DNA of 64,000 bases from Rhodococcus sp. 1163 (GTDB lineage: Bacteria > Actinomycetota > Actinomycetes > Mycobacteriales > Mycobacteriaceae). Both the position numbers and the translations under genes were made by a program. Of the stretch, positions 15,504-23,484 are shown one piece after another. The notes under the pieces were generated by a model, which had not been told where the DNA came from, made no database searches, and saw only the letters and a list, made by a program, of their open reading frames with translations. Each line of letters opens with the position of its first letter. The first letter of the stretch is position 1. The DNA is taken from the NCBI RefSeq assembly GCF_002091985.1, contig NZ_MKKX01000017.1, positions 434,001-498,000 on the forward strand. Direction: 5' to 3'.

Positions 15504-16832
15504 TTACACGGGAAGCGCGGACTTTCCGGTCTCCCGGATTGTCAGCACGGTGGCCACGCCGATCGCACAGACGCCCATCACCCAATAGGCCGGGGACATA
15601 CTGTTGCCGGTCGACTCCACCAACTGAGCCGCCACGTACGGCGCAGTGCCGCCGGCGGCGATGGTGCCGATGTTGAATCCAAGAGACACCCCGGTGTATC
15701 GAACCGATCGAGGAAAGAGTTCGGTGAACAATGGGAAGGCCGGAACCTGAACGACACCGTTGAGCACCATGTACACGAAGTAAACGCATCCGACGACGAA
15801 GATGCTTGCCGTCGCACCCAGAATCATGAACGCGGGCAACGCAATCACGATGTATCCCAGATAACCGGCCAGTAGCACCGGTTTTCTGCCGTAGCGGTCG
15901 GTGAGCATGCCACTGAGAGGGAATGTGGCGCACGCCAGCGCAATACTGATCGCCGACGTCCAATACACGGCATCCTTCGAGAACCCGAGATCATTGATCA
16001 GATAGACACTGAAGTATGTGAGCCCGATGTATCCGGAGCCGTTCATGGCGATCGCGATGCCGACCACTCGCAACACCGACTTCGGATTCTTCTTCACCAC
16101 GTCGGACAGCGGGCTCTTGGCAACCTGATTCTTCTCTGCCATCTCTTCGAACTCAGGGGTGTCCTCGAGCTTCAACCGGACTCGGAGACAGACGAATGCG
16201 AGTGGCAATGCCAGCAGGAACGGAATTCTCCAACCCCATGAGGACATCTGCTCGTCGGTGGTGCCCAGTGCCACCAGACCGACCACTGCGGCCGCGACGG
16301 CGAAGCCCAGGGTCGACCCGACGGGCGTGAAAGAGCCGAAGAATCCACGACGGTTCGGCGGTGCGGACTCTGCGATATATGTTGCTGCCCCGCCGATTTC
16401 ACCTCCCGCCGAGAAGCCCTGCGCAAGGCGGACGAAGACGAGGAGAATCGGGGCAAGCACGCCAACCGACGAATGTGTCGGTAGAAGACCTAGAACACCA
16501 CATGCAATTCCCATGCACACGACGGTGATGACCAGTGCGGACCTACGACCGCGCCGGTCACCGAGACGCCCGAAAAAGATCCCACCCAGCGGACGGGCCA
16601 CATAGGCAACTCCGAAGACGGCGAGGGTTGCCAGAATCGAAACCCCGGGACTCGTCGACGGAAAGAACAGGGGCGCGATGACGACCGCCAAAAACCCGTA
16701 GACAGCAAAGTCGTAGTACTCGATGAGCGTTCCGACGCCACCCGCGATTGCGGCCCGGCGCGCGGTAGTCGTCGGCGCCGGCGAAGAGCCACCCGTGCCA
16801 GAGCGAGCGGGGGAATGTTCCACGTTCGTCAT
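15504..16832 (-). CDS. MFS metabolite:H+ symporter (MHS/ShiA-like)
   Basis: This 442-residue twelve-helix transporter belongs to the metabolite:H+ symporter branch (citrate, alpha-ketoglutarate, shikimate and proline/betaine carriers). Family signatures are GTLIEYYDFAVYGFLAVVIA in helix 1, GRLGDRRGRRSALV between helices 2 and 3, AQGFSAGGEIGGAATYIAES in helix 4 and DRYGRKPVLLAGY between helices 8 and 9. Its ATG overlaps the stop of the aconitase-like small subunit (ATGA), which places it in the lyase/hydratase operon. It probably imports the di- or tricarboxylate that the operon degrades. Confidence 0.9.
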   Translation of the reverse strand: MTNVEHSPARSGTGGSSPAPTTTARRAAIAGGVGTLIEYYDFAVYGFLAVVIAPLFFPSTSPGVSILATLAVFGVAYVARPLGGIFFGRLGDRRGRRSALVITVVCMGIACGVLGLLPTHSSVGVLAPILLVFVRLAQGFSAGGEIGGAATYIAESAPPNRRGFFGSFTPVGSTLGFAVAAAVVGLVALGTTDEQMSSWGWRIPFLLALPLAFVCLRVRLKLEDTPEFEEMAEKNQVAKSPLSDVVKKNPKSVLRVVGIAIAMNGSGYIGLTYFSVYLINDLGFSKDAVYWTSAISIALACATFPLSGMLTDRYGRKPVLLAGYLGYIVIALPAFMILGATASIFVVGCVYFVYMVLNGVVQVPAFPLFTELFPRSVRYTGVSLGFNIGTIAAGGTAPYVAAQLVESTGNSMSPAYWVMGVCAIGVATVLTIRETGKSALPV

Positions 16833-17374
16833 TGTGCCTGTCCTTGTGCTGTGAGGGAGCGTGAGTGTTCTTCGAGCAGAAGTTCGTACGACCCGCCTGC
16901 TTCGATGACCTGGACGGTTCGGGCGTTGGGGCGAGTACCCACGAGTTCGAGGCCGCCGACGGTCCGCAGCGTCGCCGCACGCCAATCCAGCGTCACTGCA
17001 TCCCCCGTCGTGATTGCGGTGGATATGCCGGGCACAGTGATGAGCGGCATCCCGTTGAACGTCTCGCCTCGCCAGAATCCGGGCGAGAAGGACTCGGCGA
17101 CTATTGCGGCGATCCCGCAGTTTCTGAGCGCGACCATCGGTGGATAGTGCGGGTGCCCGTATCCGAAGTTGCGACCGCCGACGATGATGTCGCCCCGTCC
17201 GACCCTGTCGACGAAACTATTGTCGTAAGCCGTCATGCAGACCGCGCGAAGGTGCACGGGATCATAGGATTTGATGTTGGATACTCCGACGACGAGGTCG
17301 ATGTCGAAATCGTCGCCGAACACCCAGGCGACCTTGCCGGTGATCACGTCGGGAGGTGGTGGGTAAGCGCTCAT
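16829..17374 (-). CDS. Aconitase-like hydratase small subunit (LeuD/DmdB-type)
   Basis: This 181-residue swivelling domain is of the 3-isopropylmalate dehydratase small-subunit family. KVAWVFGDDFDIDLVVG at the N-terminus corresponds to the substrate-loop start, and GRNFGYGHPHYPPMVAL is the conserved phosphate/carboxylate-binding loop that is GxNFGCGSSREHA in LeuD. The change from CGSSRE to YGHPHY suggests altered substrate recognition, as in 2,3-dimethylmalate and homoaconitase-like subfamilies. It overlaps both the large-subunit gene upstream and the transporter gene downstream by four bases. It works with the large subunit next door. Confidence 0.85.
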   Translation of the reverse strand: MSAYPPPPDVITGKVAWVFGDDFDIDLVVGVSNIKSYDPVHLRAVCMTAYDNSFVDRVGRGDIIVGGRNFGYGHPHYPPMVALRNCGIAAIVAESFSPGFWRGETFNGMPLITVPGISTAITTGDAVTLDWRAATLRTVGGLELVGTRPNARTVQVIEAGGSYELLLEEHSRSLTAQGQAQ

Positions 17375-18654
17375 CGACCGACCTCCACCGTCTGCGCAGA
17401 CTCCGTGATGGCACCGGCCAATGCGCTGGCGGCCACCGTGAAGGGCGACCCCATGTAGATGTTCGCATCCGAGCTTCCCATCCGACCCGAGATATTCAAG
17501 ACGCCGGTAGAAATACAGTTCTCACCGGCTTGGAGTGGTTTCTGATATCCGAAGCAGAAGTCGCAACTCGACACCGCGATCGTGGCTCCGGCGGCACGCA
17601 GTACGTCGAGGATGCCTTCACGTTCTGCCTGCTCGTGCACCTTCTGTGACGTCGGCACCACGTTGAGATCGACGCCCGGCGCCACTCGACGCCCGTCGAG
17701 GACCAGCGCTGCCGCGCGGAGATCCTCGATTCGGCCGCTGGCGCACGAGCCGATGAAAGCCTTGGTTATCGGTGTACCGGCCAGTTCCCTCGCGGTCTTG
17801 GTATTGGCTGCCCGAGCCGAACCTGGCTGCACAACCTGGGGGACGACGTCGGCAAGATCGATCGTGTACCGCGCTGCGTAGGTCGCGTCGGCATCGGGAT
17901 AGACCGGCTCGAATTCTCGCCGCGCAACATCTTTCGCGTAAGACAACGAGATCTCGTCGGGTTCGAACACCGCGGACACGGCCCCGGTGAACATCGCCAT
18001 ACCGCACAGCCCCTGACGATGATCGATCTTCATCGTCTTCGCACCAGTGCCGCCGAATTCCATGACCTGATGGGCGCAGCCGTCGGCACCGACGAGATCG
18101 ATGATGGTGTGCACCAGATCTCGACTGTCGACGCCAGGGGCGAAATCGCCGATCAGGTCGAACCTGGTGGTTGCGGGTATGTCGACGAACAGTTGGCCCG
18201 TCACCCAGGCTTCGATGAGGTCGCGGCGAATTCCCCAACCGAGCGCACCGAAGGCGCCGATCCCACTGATGTGGCCGTCGAAGTGCACGAGAAAGTCGCC
18301 GGGAATTGCGAGACCGAGCTCTGCGGTCAGCTGGTGACCGATTCCGCGGCCTTCGTGGAGTTCGATTCCGTAGAACTCACACCAATCACGAGTGACCTTG
18401 TGAACTTCGGCTTCCTTGTCGTCGTTCCTGGTCAGCATGTGGTCGATGAAGACGACGTAGCGGCTCGGATCCGACAGCTCGGTGATTCCGAAGTCCTCCC
18501 GCATCTGGCGGAACATCACGTCGGTGTAGCCGGGGAAGTCGTAGGCGATCATGCGCGCCGGACGCACGGCATGATTTTCCCCTGCGCGGACCATCGGACT
18601 GTCGCAGGTCCGTGCCAGTATCTTTTCCGTCATCGTGAATCCCATGCCGGTCAC
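17371..18654 (-). CDS. Aconitase-like hydratase large subunit (LeuC/DmdA-type)
   Basis: This 427-residue [4Fe-4S] hydro-lyase large subunit has cluster ligands in IGSCASGRIEDLRAAA (one Cys) and SSCDFCFGY (CxxC). The aconitase start ILARTCDSPMVRAGE and VVFIDHMLTRND are also present. The size and subunit split fit 3-isopropylmalate dehydratase, 2,3-dimethylmalate dehydratase or related alkylmalate hydratases. The GTG at 18654 overlaps the upstream lyase stop (GTGA) with GGAAG nearby; ATG at 18645 or 18633 are alternatives. A lyase and a transporter rather than leuB around it argue against leucine biosynthesis. Confidence 0.85.
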   Translation of the reverse strand: MTGMGFTMTEKILARTCDSPMVRAGENHAVRPARMIAYDFPGYTDVMFRQMREDFGITELSDPSRYVVFIDHMLTRNDDKEAEVHKVTRDWCEFYGIELHEGRGIGHQLTAELGLAIPGDFLVHFDGHISGIGAFGALGWGIRRDLIEAWVTGQLFVDIPATTRFDLIGDFAPGVDSRDLVHTIIDLVGADGCAHQVMEFGGTGAKTMKIDHRQGLCGMAMFTGAVSAVFEPDEISLSYAKDVARREFEPVYPDADATYAARYTIDLADVVPQVVQPGSARAANTKTARELAGTPITKAFIGSCASGRIEDLRAAALVLDGRRVAPGVDLNVVPTSQKVHEQAEREGILDVLRAAGATIAVSSCDFCFGYQKPLQAGENCISTGVLNISGRMGSSDANIYMGSPFTVAASALAGAITESAQTVEVGR

Positions 18655-19526
18655 CGTTTCGCTTCCGCGGGAAGGTACTTGCGTTGCTTTGCCTCCACCT
18701 CGGGAAAGCCGATCAGGTTCACGAAGTCCTGATGCGAGAGCGCGTCGGCACTGACCGCAGCCGGTGCTTCACCCCGAGCCAGCCGGCGCAACGCTTCCTG
18801 CGCTGCTCCCGTTGCAGCCATCAGGACCTGTGTCGGCAGCAGTGCAAGACGTACCCCGATTCGATCGAGGACTTCGGGCGTGAAGTCCCGTTCGGTCCAC
18901 GTCGACGCAGTCAGGGTCGCCATGAGCGGTACTCCGACTTCCTCGTGGCAGCGCTCCCATTCTTCGATGGTCTCGAACGTCTTGGTAACGGGCATGATCA
19001 TGTCCGCACCTGCCTCTACATAAGCCTGTGCTCGACGGATGGCGTCGTCGCCACGTGAATCCGTCCGTGCGATGAGCAGCACGCCGTCGGGAATCGAGTC
19101 TCGGACGGCATGGATTTTTCCGGTGGCCTCGGCGACGTCGATCAGATCTACGGGCTCGCCGACGCAGATGGGGCATGATTTCGGGGAAACCTGATCCTCC
19201 ATGAACATGCCCTGTACCCCGGCGTCGACGAATTTCGATGCCGTCCGGGCTGCGTTCACTGCGTTGCCATACCCGGTATCGATGTCTGCGACCAGGGGAA
19301 GCTTCGACGATTCGACGATGGTGCGCACGGCATTCAGGTTCTCGGTCATCGTGTAGAGCTCGGCGTCGGGCAGCCCGAGAGCTGCGGACACCGCGAATCC
19401 CGACGCACACAGAGCGCTGAATCCGGCCTGGTCGGCGAGTCGCGCAGTCAACCCGTCCCAGACGCCTGGGGCGTAGACGAGTCCGCGCGAAGTGAGTTCT
19501 TTGAGAGTTGGAGCCGATTCAGTCAT
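18651..19526 (-). CDS. Isocitrate lyase/PEP mutase superfamily C-C lyase (2,3-dimethylmalate lyase-like)
   Basis: This 291-residue TIM barrel belongs to the ICL/PEPM superfamily. Motifs seen: PGVWDGLTARLADQAGFSAL, VADIDTGYGNA (metal Asp), MEDQVSPKSC (the segment that is EDQ..PKRCGH in 2-methylisocitrate lyase) and LLIARTDSRGDDAI. The first gene of the operon, it should cleave a 2-alkylmalate or hydroxy acid into pyruvate or glyoxylate plus a shorter acid. Alternatives in the family are methylisocitrate lyase, carboxyphosphoenolpyruvate mutase and oxaloacetase. Neighbouring aconitase-like subunits favour a dimethylmalate- or methylmalate-type substrate. Its promoter carries an IclR-type palindrome. 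Confidence 0.85.
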   Translation of the reverse strand: MTESAPTLKELTSRGLVYAPGVWDGLTARLADQAGFSALCASGFAVSAALGLPDAELYTMTENLNAVRTIVESSKLPLVADIDTGYGNAVNAARTASKFVDAGVQGMFMEDQVSPKSCPICVGEPVDLIDVAEATGKIHAVRDSIPDGVLLIARTDSRGDDAIRRAQAYVEAGADMIMPVTKTFETIEEWERCHEEVGVPLMATLTASTWTERDFTPEVLDRIGVRLALLPTQVLMAATGAAQEALRRLARGEAPAAVSADALSHQDFVNLIGFPEVEAKQRKYLPAEAKR

Positions 19527-19545
19527 GTCACCATCCGTTTCGTAT

Positions 19546-19563
19546 TGCGGAATGCGTTCCGCA
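19546..19563. promoter_or_regulatory. Probable IclR operator
   Basis: TGCGGAATGCGTTCCGCA has perfect seven-base inverted arms (TGCGGAA and TTCCGCA) around a four-base centre. It lies 20 bases upstream of the lyase start and 114 bases upstream of the divergent IclR gene, as expected for an IclR-family operator (GGAA-N4-TTCC core). Confidence 0.7.
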
Positions 19564-19676
19564 GATCACTCCACCGAAGCTAGAGTGGTCGGAGTCACAT
19601 GTCAAGAGATCGGGCCTGCGCCATCTCTTCGTATGATGACCAGACCGACCACCCGCCGAAACGAAAGTGAGCACTT

Positions 19677-20468
19677 GTGGCTGCGCCTATCGAGTCCGAA
19701 GCACAAGTCGGCCGCGACATAGTCGGAGCCGTACTCAAGGCATGCAGCCTTCTGGAACACTTCGATGCCGCTCGGCCCGTCTGGACGCTCAACCAACTCA
19801 CCTCCGCGAGCGGTATGAACAAGACGACCGTGCACCGCCTGATGACGACCCTCATCCACGCGGGCTGGGTCGATCGAACCGCCGAGGGCTCGTATCGGAT
19901 TGCGATGCCGGTATTCGAGATCGGCTCCGCTGCACTGGTGAACCTCGATATTCGCACCGCTGCAAGGCCGTTCATGGTCGACCTGGCCGAGACATTCGGT
20001 GACACTGCCTATCTCATGGTCCCTGCTGAAGAGGGCGCAGTGTGTATCGACCGCCTGGAAGGAAACAATCCCCTCGTCGTCGCGGGGATCAACATCGGAT
20101 CGGTGATGCCCTACCACGCCGCGGCAGGACCGATCGTCATGCTGGCGTTCTCGGATATGTTGCGTAGCAGATGGATCGAGCGCGGGTTGCCGTCCTTCAC
20201 CGAACACACGTTGACCGATGCCGCCGCGCTCGGCGAGCACCTGGACTCGGTGCGGGCCGCTGGGTATTCCGTGAGCAACTCCGACTACCTCCAAGGCGTT
20301 GCGGCAGTGGCGGCACCCATCCTCGGCCGAGACGGTTCGGTGATCGCGTCGATCAGCATCGGCGGTCGAGTCGAAGCCTTCACCGGGACAGCTCTCGAAA
20401 AGAAGATAGAGCAAGTTTGCGATGCGGCCGCCCGGCTCACCAGGGTCGCCGAGGCCCTGCCTCAGTAG
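19677..20468 (+). CDS. IclR-family transcriptional regulator
   Basis: This 263-residue regulator has an N-terminal winged helix (AVLKACSLLEHFDAARPVWT followed by LNQLTSASGMNKTTVHRLMTT) and a C-terminal GAF-like effector domain (GDTAYLMVPAEEGAVCIDRLE, AAGPIVMLAFSD, PILGRDGSVIASISIGG). It is divergent from the lyase/hydratase/transporter operon and the palindrome between them is its likely operator. Its effector is probably the operon's substrate. The GTG at 19677 is preceded by GAAAGTGAG; no better start exists. Confidence 0.9.
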   Translation: MAAPIESEAQVGRDIVGAVLKACSLLEHFDAARPVWTLNQLTSASGMNKTTVHRLMTTLIHAGWVDRTAEGSYRIAMPVFEIGSAALVNLDIRTAARPFMVDLAETFGDTAYLMVPAEEGAVCIDRLEGNNPLVVAGINIGSVMPYHAAAGPIVMLAFSDMLRSRWIERGLPSFTEHTLTDAAALGEHLDSVRAAGYSVSNSDYLQGVAAVAAPILGRDGSVIASISIGGRVEAFTGTALEKKIEQVCDAAARLTRVAEALPQ

Positions 20469-20635
20469 CACTCGTAACGGTCATTGAGTGGGCCGAACGG
20501 CCTCGCGGACCGCAACCATCACCCAACTCGACGGTGGAATCATTGCCGTCAGCACGCAGTAATCCACCAAGTCCCAACAAGCGAGATGCGAGCATTCCCG
20601 CGCCTCGACCGCGCAGAACCGATAGCTTCGTTGGC

Positions 20636-21397
20636 GTGCACACCTCCGAAGACCTTGTGGCAACGATCGATGCATCCCCCGCCGCGGTCGCTGTCCACGA
20701 CCGCGAAGCCTGGGTGAACCTGTACGCACGCGGAGGAGTTGTCAACGATCCCGTTGGCTCTCGACCGCATCAGGGCAGGCAGGCGATAGAAAAGTTCTAC
20801 GACACCTTCATCGCTCCCAACACGATCAACTTTCACGTCGAGAACGATGTGGTGGACGGAATGTCCGTCGTCCGGGATCTGTCACTCGAGACCATCATGT
20901 CCACCGGAGCGACATTGAACGTCCCGATGCATATTCGGTACGACATCGTCGACGAGGAAGGCGAACTGAAGATCGCACGCCTCGCTGCGCACTGGGAATT
21001 GGCATCGATGATCGGACAATTACTGCGTGCGGGGACCAAAGGCTTGGCTGCGTCGGCGAAGCTGACGCCTCAGCTGATCGGGAACCAAGGCATCGGTGGC
21101 GTAGTTGGTTTCATGGGCGGCCTGCGTGGCGTCGGGAGCAAAGGTAAGCGCGCGGCAACCGAAGCGCTGGAAGCGGTCTCACAGGGACACGGTGCGGCCG
21201 TACGAACGGGCGCAGGAGACGACGTCGCTGCGGGTTCACTGCGTGGAATGACATTCCGGAAGCTGATCGCCGCCGGCAATACCGTAAGCGCGACAGTCGA
21301 ACACGAGTCTCGACGGGGCGTCGTCTTTGTCGAGTTCGGCGACAAGTCGTTGCACGTCGCTTCGATTACTGCGTTCGGACTTCGACCGAACTCGTGA
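20636..21397 (+). CDS. NTF2-like (SnoaL/ketosteroid-isomerase fold) protein
   Basis: A protein of about 253 residues starts at GTG 20636 (VHTSEDLVATIDASPAAVAV). The first 130 residues form an NTF2-like domain: HDREAWVNLYARGGVVNDPV, HQGRQAIEKFYDTFIAPNTI, ARLAAHWEL. The C-terminal part (LRAGTKGLAASAKLTPQLIG and a Gly-rich GVVGFMGGLRGVGSKGK) is less typical, ending in a second small alpha/beta region. Function unknown; such proteins bind small hydrophobic ligands. The ribosome-binding site is weak and the exact start is uncertain. Confidence 0.7.
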   Translation: MHTSEDLVATIDASPAAVAVHDREAWVNLYARGGVVNDPVGSRPHQGRQAIEKFYDTFIAPNTINFHVENDVVDGMSVVRDLSLETIMSTGATLNVPMHIRYDIVDEEGELKIARLAAHWELASMIGQLLRAGTKGLAASAKLTPQLIGNQGIGGVVGFMGGLRGVGSKGKRAATEALEAVSQGHGAAVRTGAGDDVAAGSLRGMTFRKLIAAGNTVSATVEHESRRGVVFVEFGDKSLHVASITAFGLRPNS

Positions 21398-21422
21398 GCA
21401 GGAAAGCCACCGATCGACGATG

Positions 21423-21436
21423 GGAACATATGTTCG
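21423..21436. promoter_or_regulatory. LexA (SOS) box upstream of the 13E12 endonuclease gene
   Basis: GGAACATATGTTCG has a perfect GAAC-ATAT-GTTC core. In mycobacteria several 13E12-repeat genes carry such boxes and are DNA-damage inducible. It lies 35 bases upstream of ATG 21471, which is the main reason for choosing that start over ATG 21420. Confidence 0.8.
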
Positions 21437-21470
21437 AGTTCTTGTCGGTGGCTGGGGTTACTCTCATTAC

Positions 21471-23258
21471 ATGCTTTCGGGGGATGGTATTTCAGGAATA
21501 GCCGGGGTGGCAGCTGACGCTCGATTCACTGGTGGCAGTAAGTCTTCCGGTGGCAGTATGTCTTCCGGCGGCAGTGTGTCTTCCGATGGCAGCTGCGCTT
21601 CGGCAGAGCCCACGCCATCGTCGGCGTTGACGATCGAGGACATCGACCTCGCACACGCGATAGCGACAATCGAAGATCAAGTCTCGATGCTCCGACGCCT
21701 CGATACCGCCGGAGCATCGAATTCCGATCGACGAGCACTACTGGTCCGCACCGAAACAGTCCAACGCACCCTGTTCGCGCTCTCACACACCTGGATCGCC
21801 GACCTCATCGCCCAACACGGACTCGACCACATCTACGGATCCGTACCCGACACTCTCGCAATACTCCTGCGACTCTCCAGAAGACGCGCCAGCCAACGCA
21901 TTCGCCACGCCGAACAGTACGGTCAACGCTCAGCTATCACCGGCGAGCGACTCGGCCCGATCCTCGCTACCACGGCCACCGCCGCCACAGAAGGCGCCCT
22001 CGACGAAGAACACCAACACATCATCACCAACTTTTTTCGCACCCTCAGTCCCGACATCGATCCCGAAACCCGCCACCACGCCGAGCAGCAACTCACCGAA
22101 CTAGCCCGCCAACTCGGCCCCGACAACTTCAAAGTTGCCGCCAGAAGACTCTTCGACACGCTCGACCCCGACGGCACCAACGAAGACGAACAACAGATCG
22201 CCGAACAGTGCTACTTCCGCATCAAAGACCAAGGCCAACACGGACTCTCCAAAGGCACCTTCCTCATCGACGCCGAAACCCGCGCTTACCTGGAAGCAGC
22301 TTTCGCCAAATGGGCCAAACCAGGAATGTGCAATCCCTCCGATGCCACACCCACCACCGACAGCATTCACCACGACAGTGGAAGCAGCAGCAGCGGTGAT
22401 CGTCGCAGCGAAAGTGGCGGCGGGAGTAGCGGCCGGAGTATCAGTGCGACAGGGGGTGCGAGTGGCAGTGCGAGTACCAAGGGGAGTGACAGTCCGAGTG
22501 GCAGCGGGAGTGGTAGTTCCGAGGCCAGCAGCACCGACACCGACACCGACACCGACGATCGCGCCAGACGGGACTGCCGCAGCCAAGGACGACGCCAACA
22601 CGACGCACTGAAAACCATCGTCAGGCAAATGCTCGCCTCCGGCGACCTCGGCACCCATCGAGGGCTACCCGTCACCACCGTCATCACGATGAGCCTGTCC
22701 GACCTCGAATCGGCGACCGGCCACGCCGTCACTGCCACCGGGTCCCTCATCCGAATGCGCGACGCGATCCGGATGGCCTCCCACGCGCACCACTACCTCG
22801 TCCTCTTCGACGATCACGGACGATCCCTGCACCTTGGACGAACCAAACGAATCGCCACCGCTGATCAACGCATCGTCCTCATCGCCGCCGACCGCGGCTG
22901 CACCTTCCCTGGATGTACCAGACCCGCTACCTGGTCACAGGTCCACCACATCGACGAATGGGCCACCGGTGGCAACACCGATATCGACACCCTCACCTAC
23001 GGCTGCGACATGCACCATCCACTCATCGGACCCGACGACACCGATTGGGCAACAACCAAAGCCGGACCCGATCACCCTTACCCCGGCCGCACTCTCTGGC
23101 ATCCCCCGACCACACTCGACCCCAGCAGAAAAGGCCGCATCAACCACTACCATCACCCCAACGAATACATCTACCCGACAACCGAAACACACTCTCCCTC
23201 AATGCAACCCAGAATACCGAAGCCCGGTGCCCCCGATCCACACCCGCCACCCACCTGA
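21471..23258 (+). CDS. 13E12-repeat (DUF222) HNH endonuclease
   Basis: This 595-residue member of the mycobacterial/rhodococcal 13E12 repeat family has an N-terminal DUF222 helical region (about 55-310). A Ser/Gly/Asp low-complexity linker follows (about 310-375, including GSGSGSSEASSTDTDTDTDD), then a C-terminal HNH nuclease (CTFPGCTRPATWSQVHHIDE, then YGCDMHH). The zinc ligands are the Cys pairs and the catalytic His is in VHHID. The family is thought to be related to mobile homing-type endonucleases. A LexA box precedes it, so SOS induction is likely. Start uncertain: an in-frame ATG at 21420 precedes the box. Confidence 0.88.
   Translation: MLSGDGISGIAGVAADARFTGGSKSSGGSMSSGGSVSSDGSCASAEPTPSSALTIEDIDLAHAIATIEDQVSMLRRLDTAGASNSDRRALLVRTETVQRTLFALSHTWIADLIAQHGLDHIYGSVPDTLAILLRLSRRRASQRIRHAEQYGQRSAITGERLGPILATTATAATEGALDEEHQHIITNFFRTLSPDIDPETRHHAEQQLTELARQLGPDNFKVAARRLFDTLDPDGTNEDEQQIAEQCYFRIKDQGQHGLSKGTFLIDAETRAYLEAAFAKWAKPGMCNPSDATPTTDSIHHDSGSSSSGDRRSESGGGSSGRSISATGGASGSASTKGSDSPSGSGSGSSEASSTDTDTDTDDRARRDCRSQGRRQHDALKTIVRQMLASGDLGTHRGLPVTTVITMSLSDLESATGHAVTATGSLIRMRDAIRMASHAHHYLVLFDDHGRSLHLGRTKRIATADQRIVLIAADRGCTFPGCTRPATWSQVHHIDEWATGGNTDIDTLTYGCDMHHPLIGPDDTDWATTKAGPDHPYPGRTLWHPPTTLDPSRKGRINHYHHPNEYIYPTTETHSPSMQPRIPKPGAPDPHPPPT
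21531..21593 (+). repeat. 18-bp tandem repeat inside the HNH gene
   Basis: Three full copies and a half copy of GGTGGCAGTAAGTCTTCC-like units encode (G-G-S-x-S-S)n near the N-terminus of the 13E12 protein. Copies differ at two or three bases each. The repeat number may vary between strains by slippage. Confidence 0.8.
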
Positions 23259-23313
23259 CACCACCGGGTAGCCGGCCACCAGTGACTTCCAGCGGCACAG
23301 AGCCCCACACGTG

Positions 23314-23408
23314 CCGCCGACAGTCATGCCACGAGCCAAGGCGTCCCGGACAGCTCCGCCCCTCGTCGCAGAGCACCACCTGTCCCGCCAACAGTCATGC
23401 CGCGCGCC
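23314..23408 (+). repeat. Pair of 24-base direct repeats between HNH and protease genes
   Basis: Copies at 23314-23337 and 23385-23408 share CCGCC-ACAGTCATGCC-CG-GCC with three differences and start 71 bases apart. They fill much of the 226-base gap between the HNH gene and the protease gene. No open frame or clear terminator is seen in this gap. Confidence 0.6.
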
Positions 23409-23484
23409 GACAGCACCAGGCCCCCAGAACTCCGCACCGCCAGAACACTCCATTCCGCAGCCATCGCAGCCATAATCGATACCC

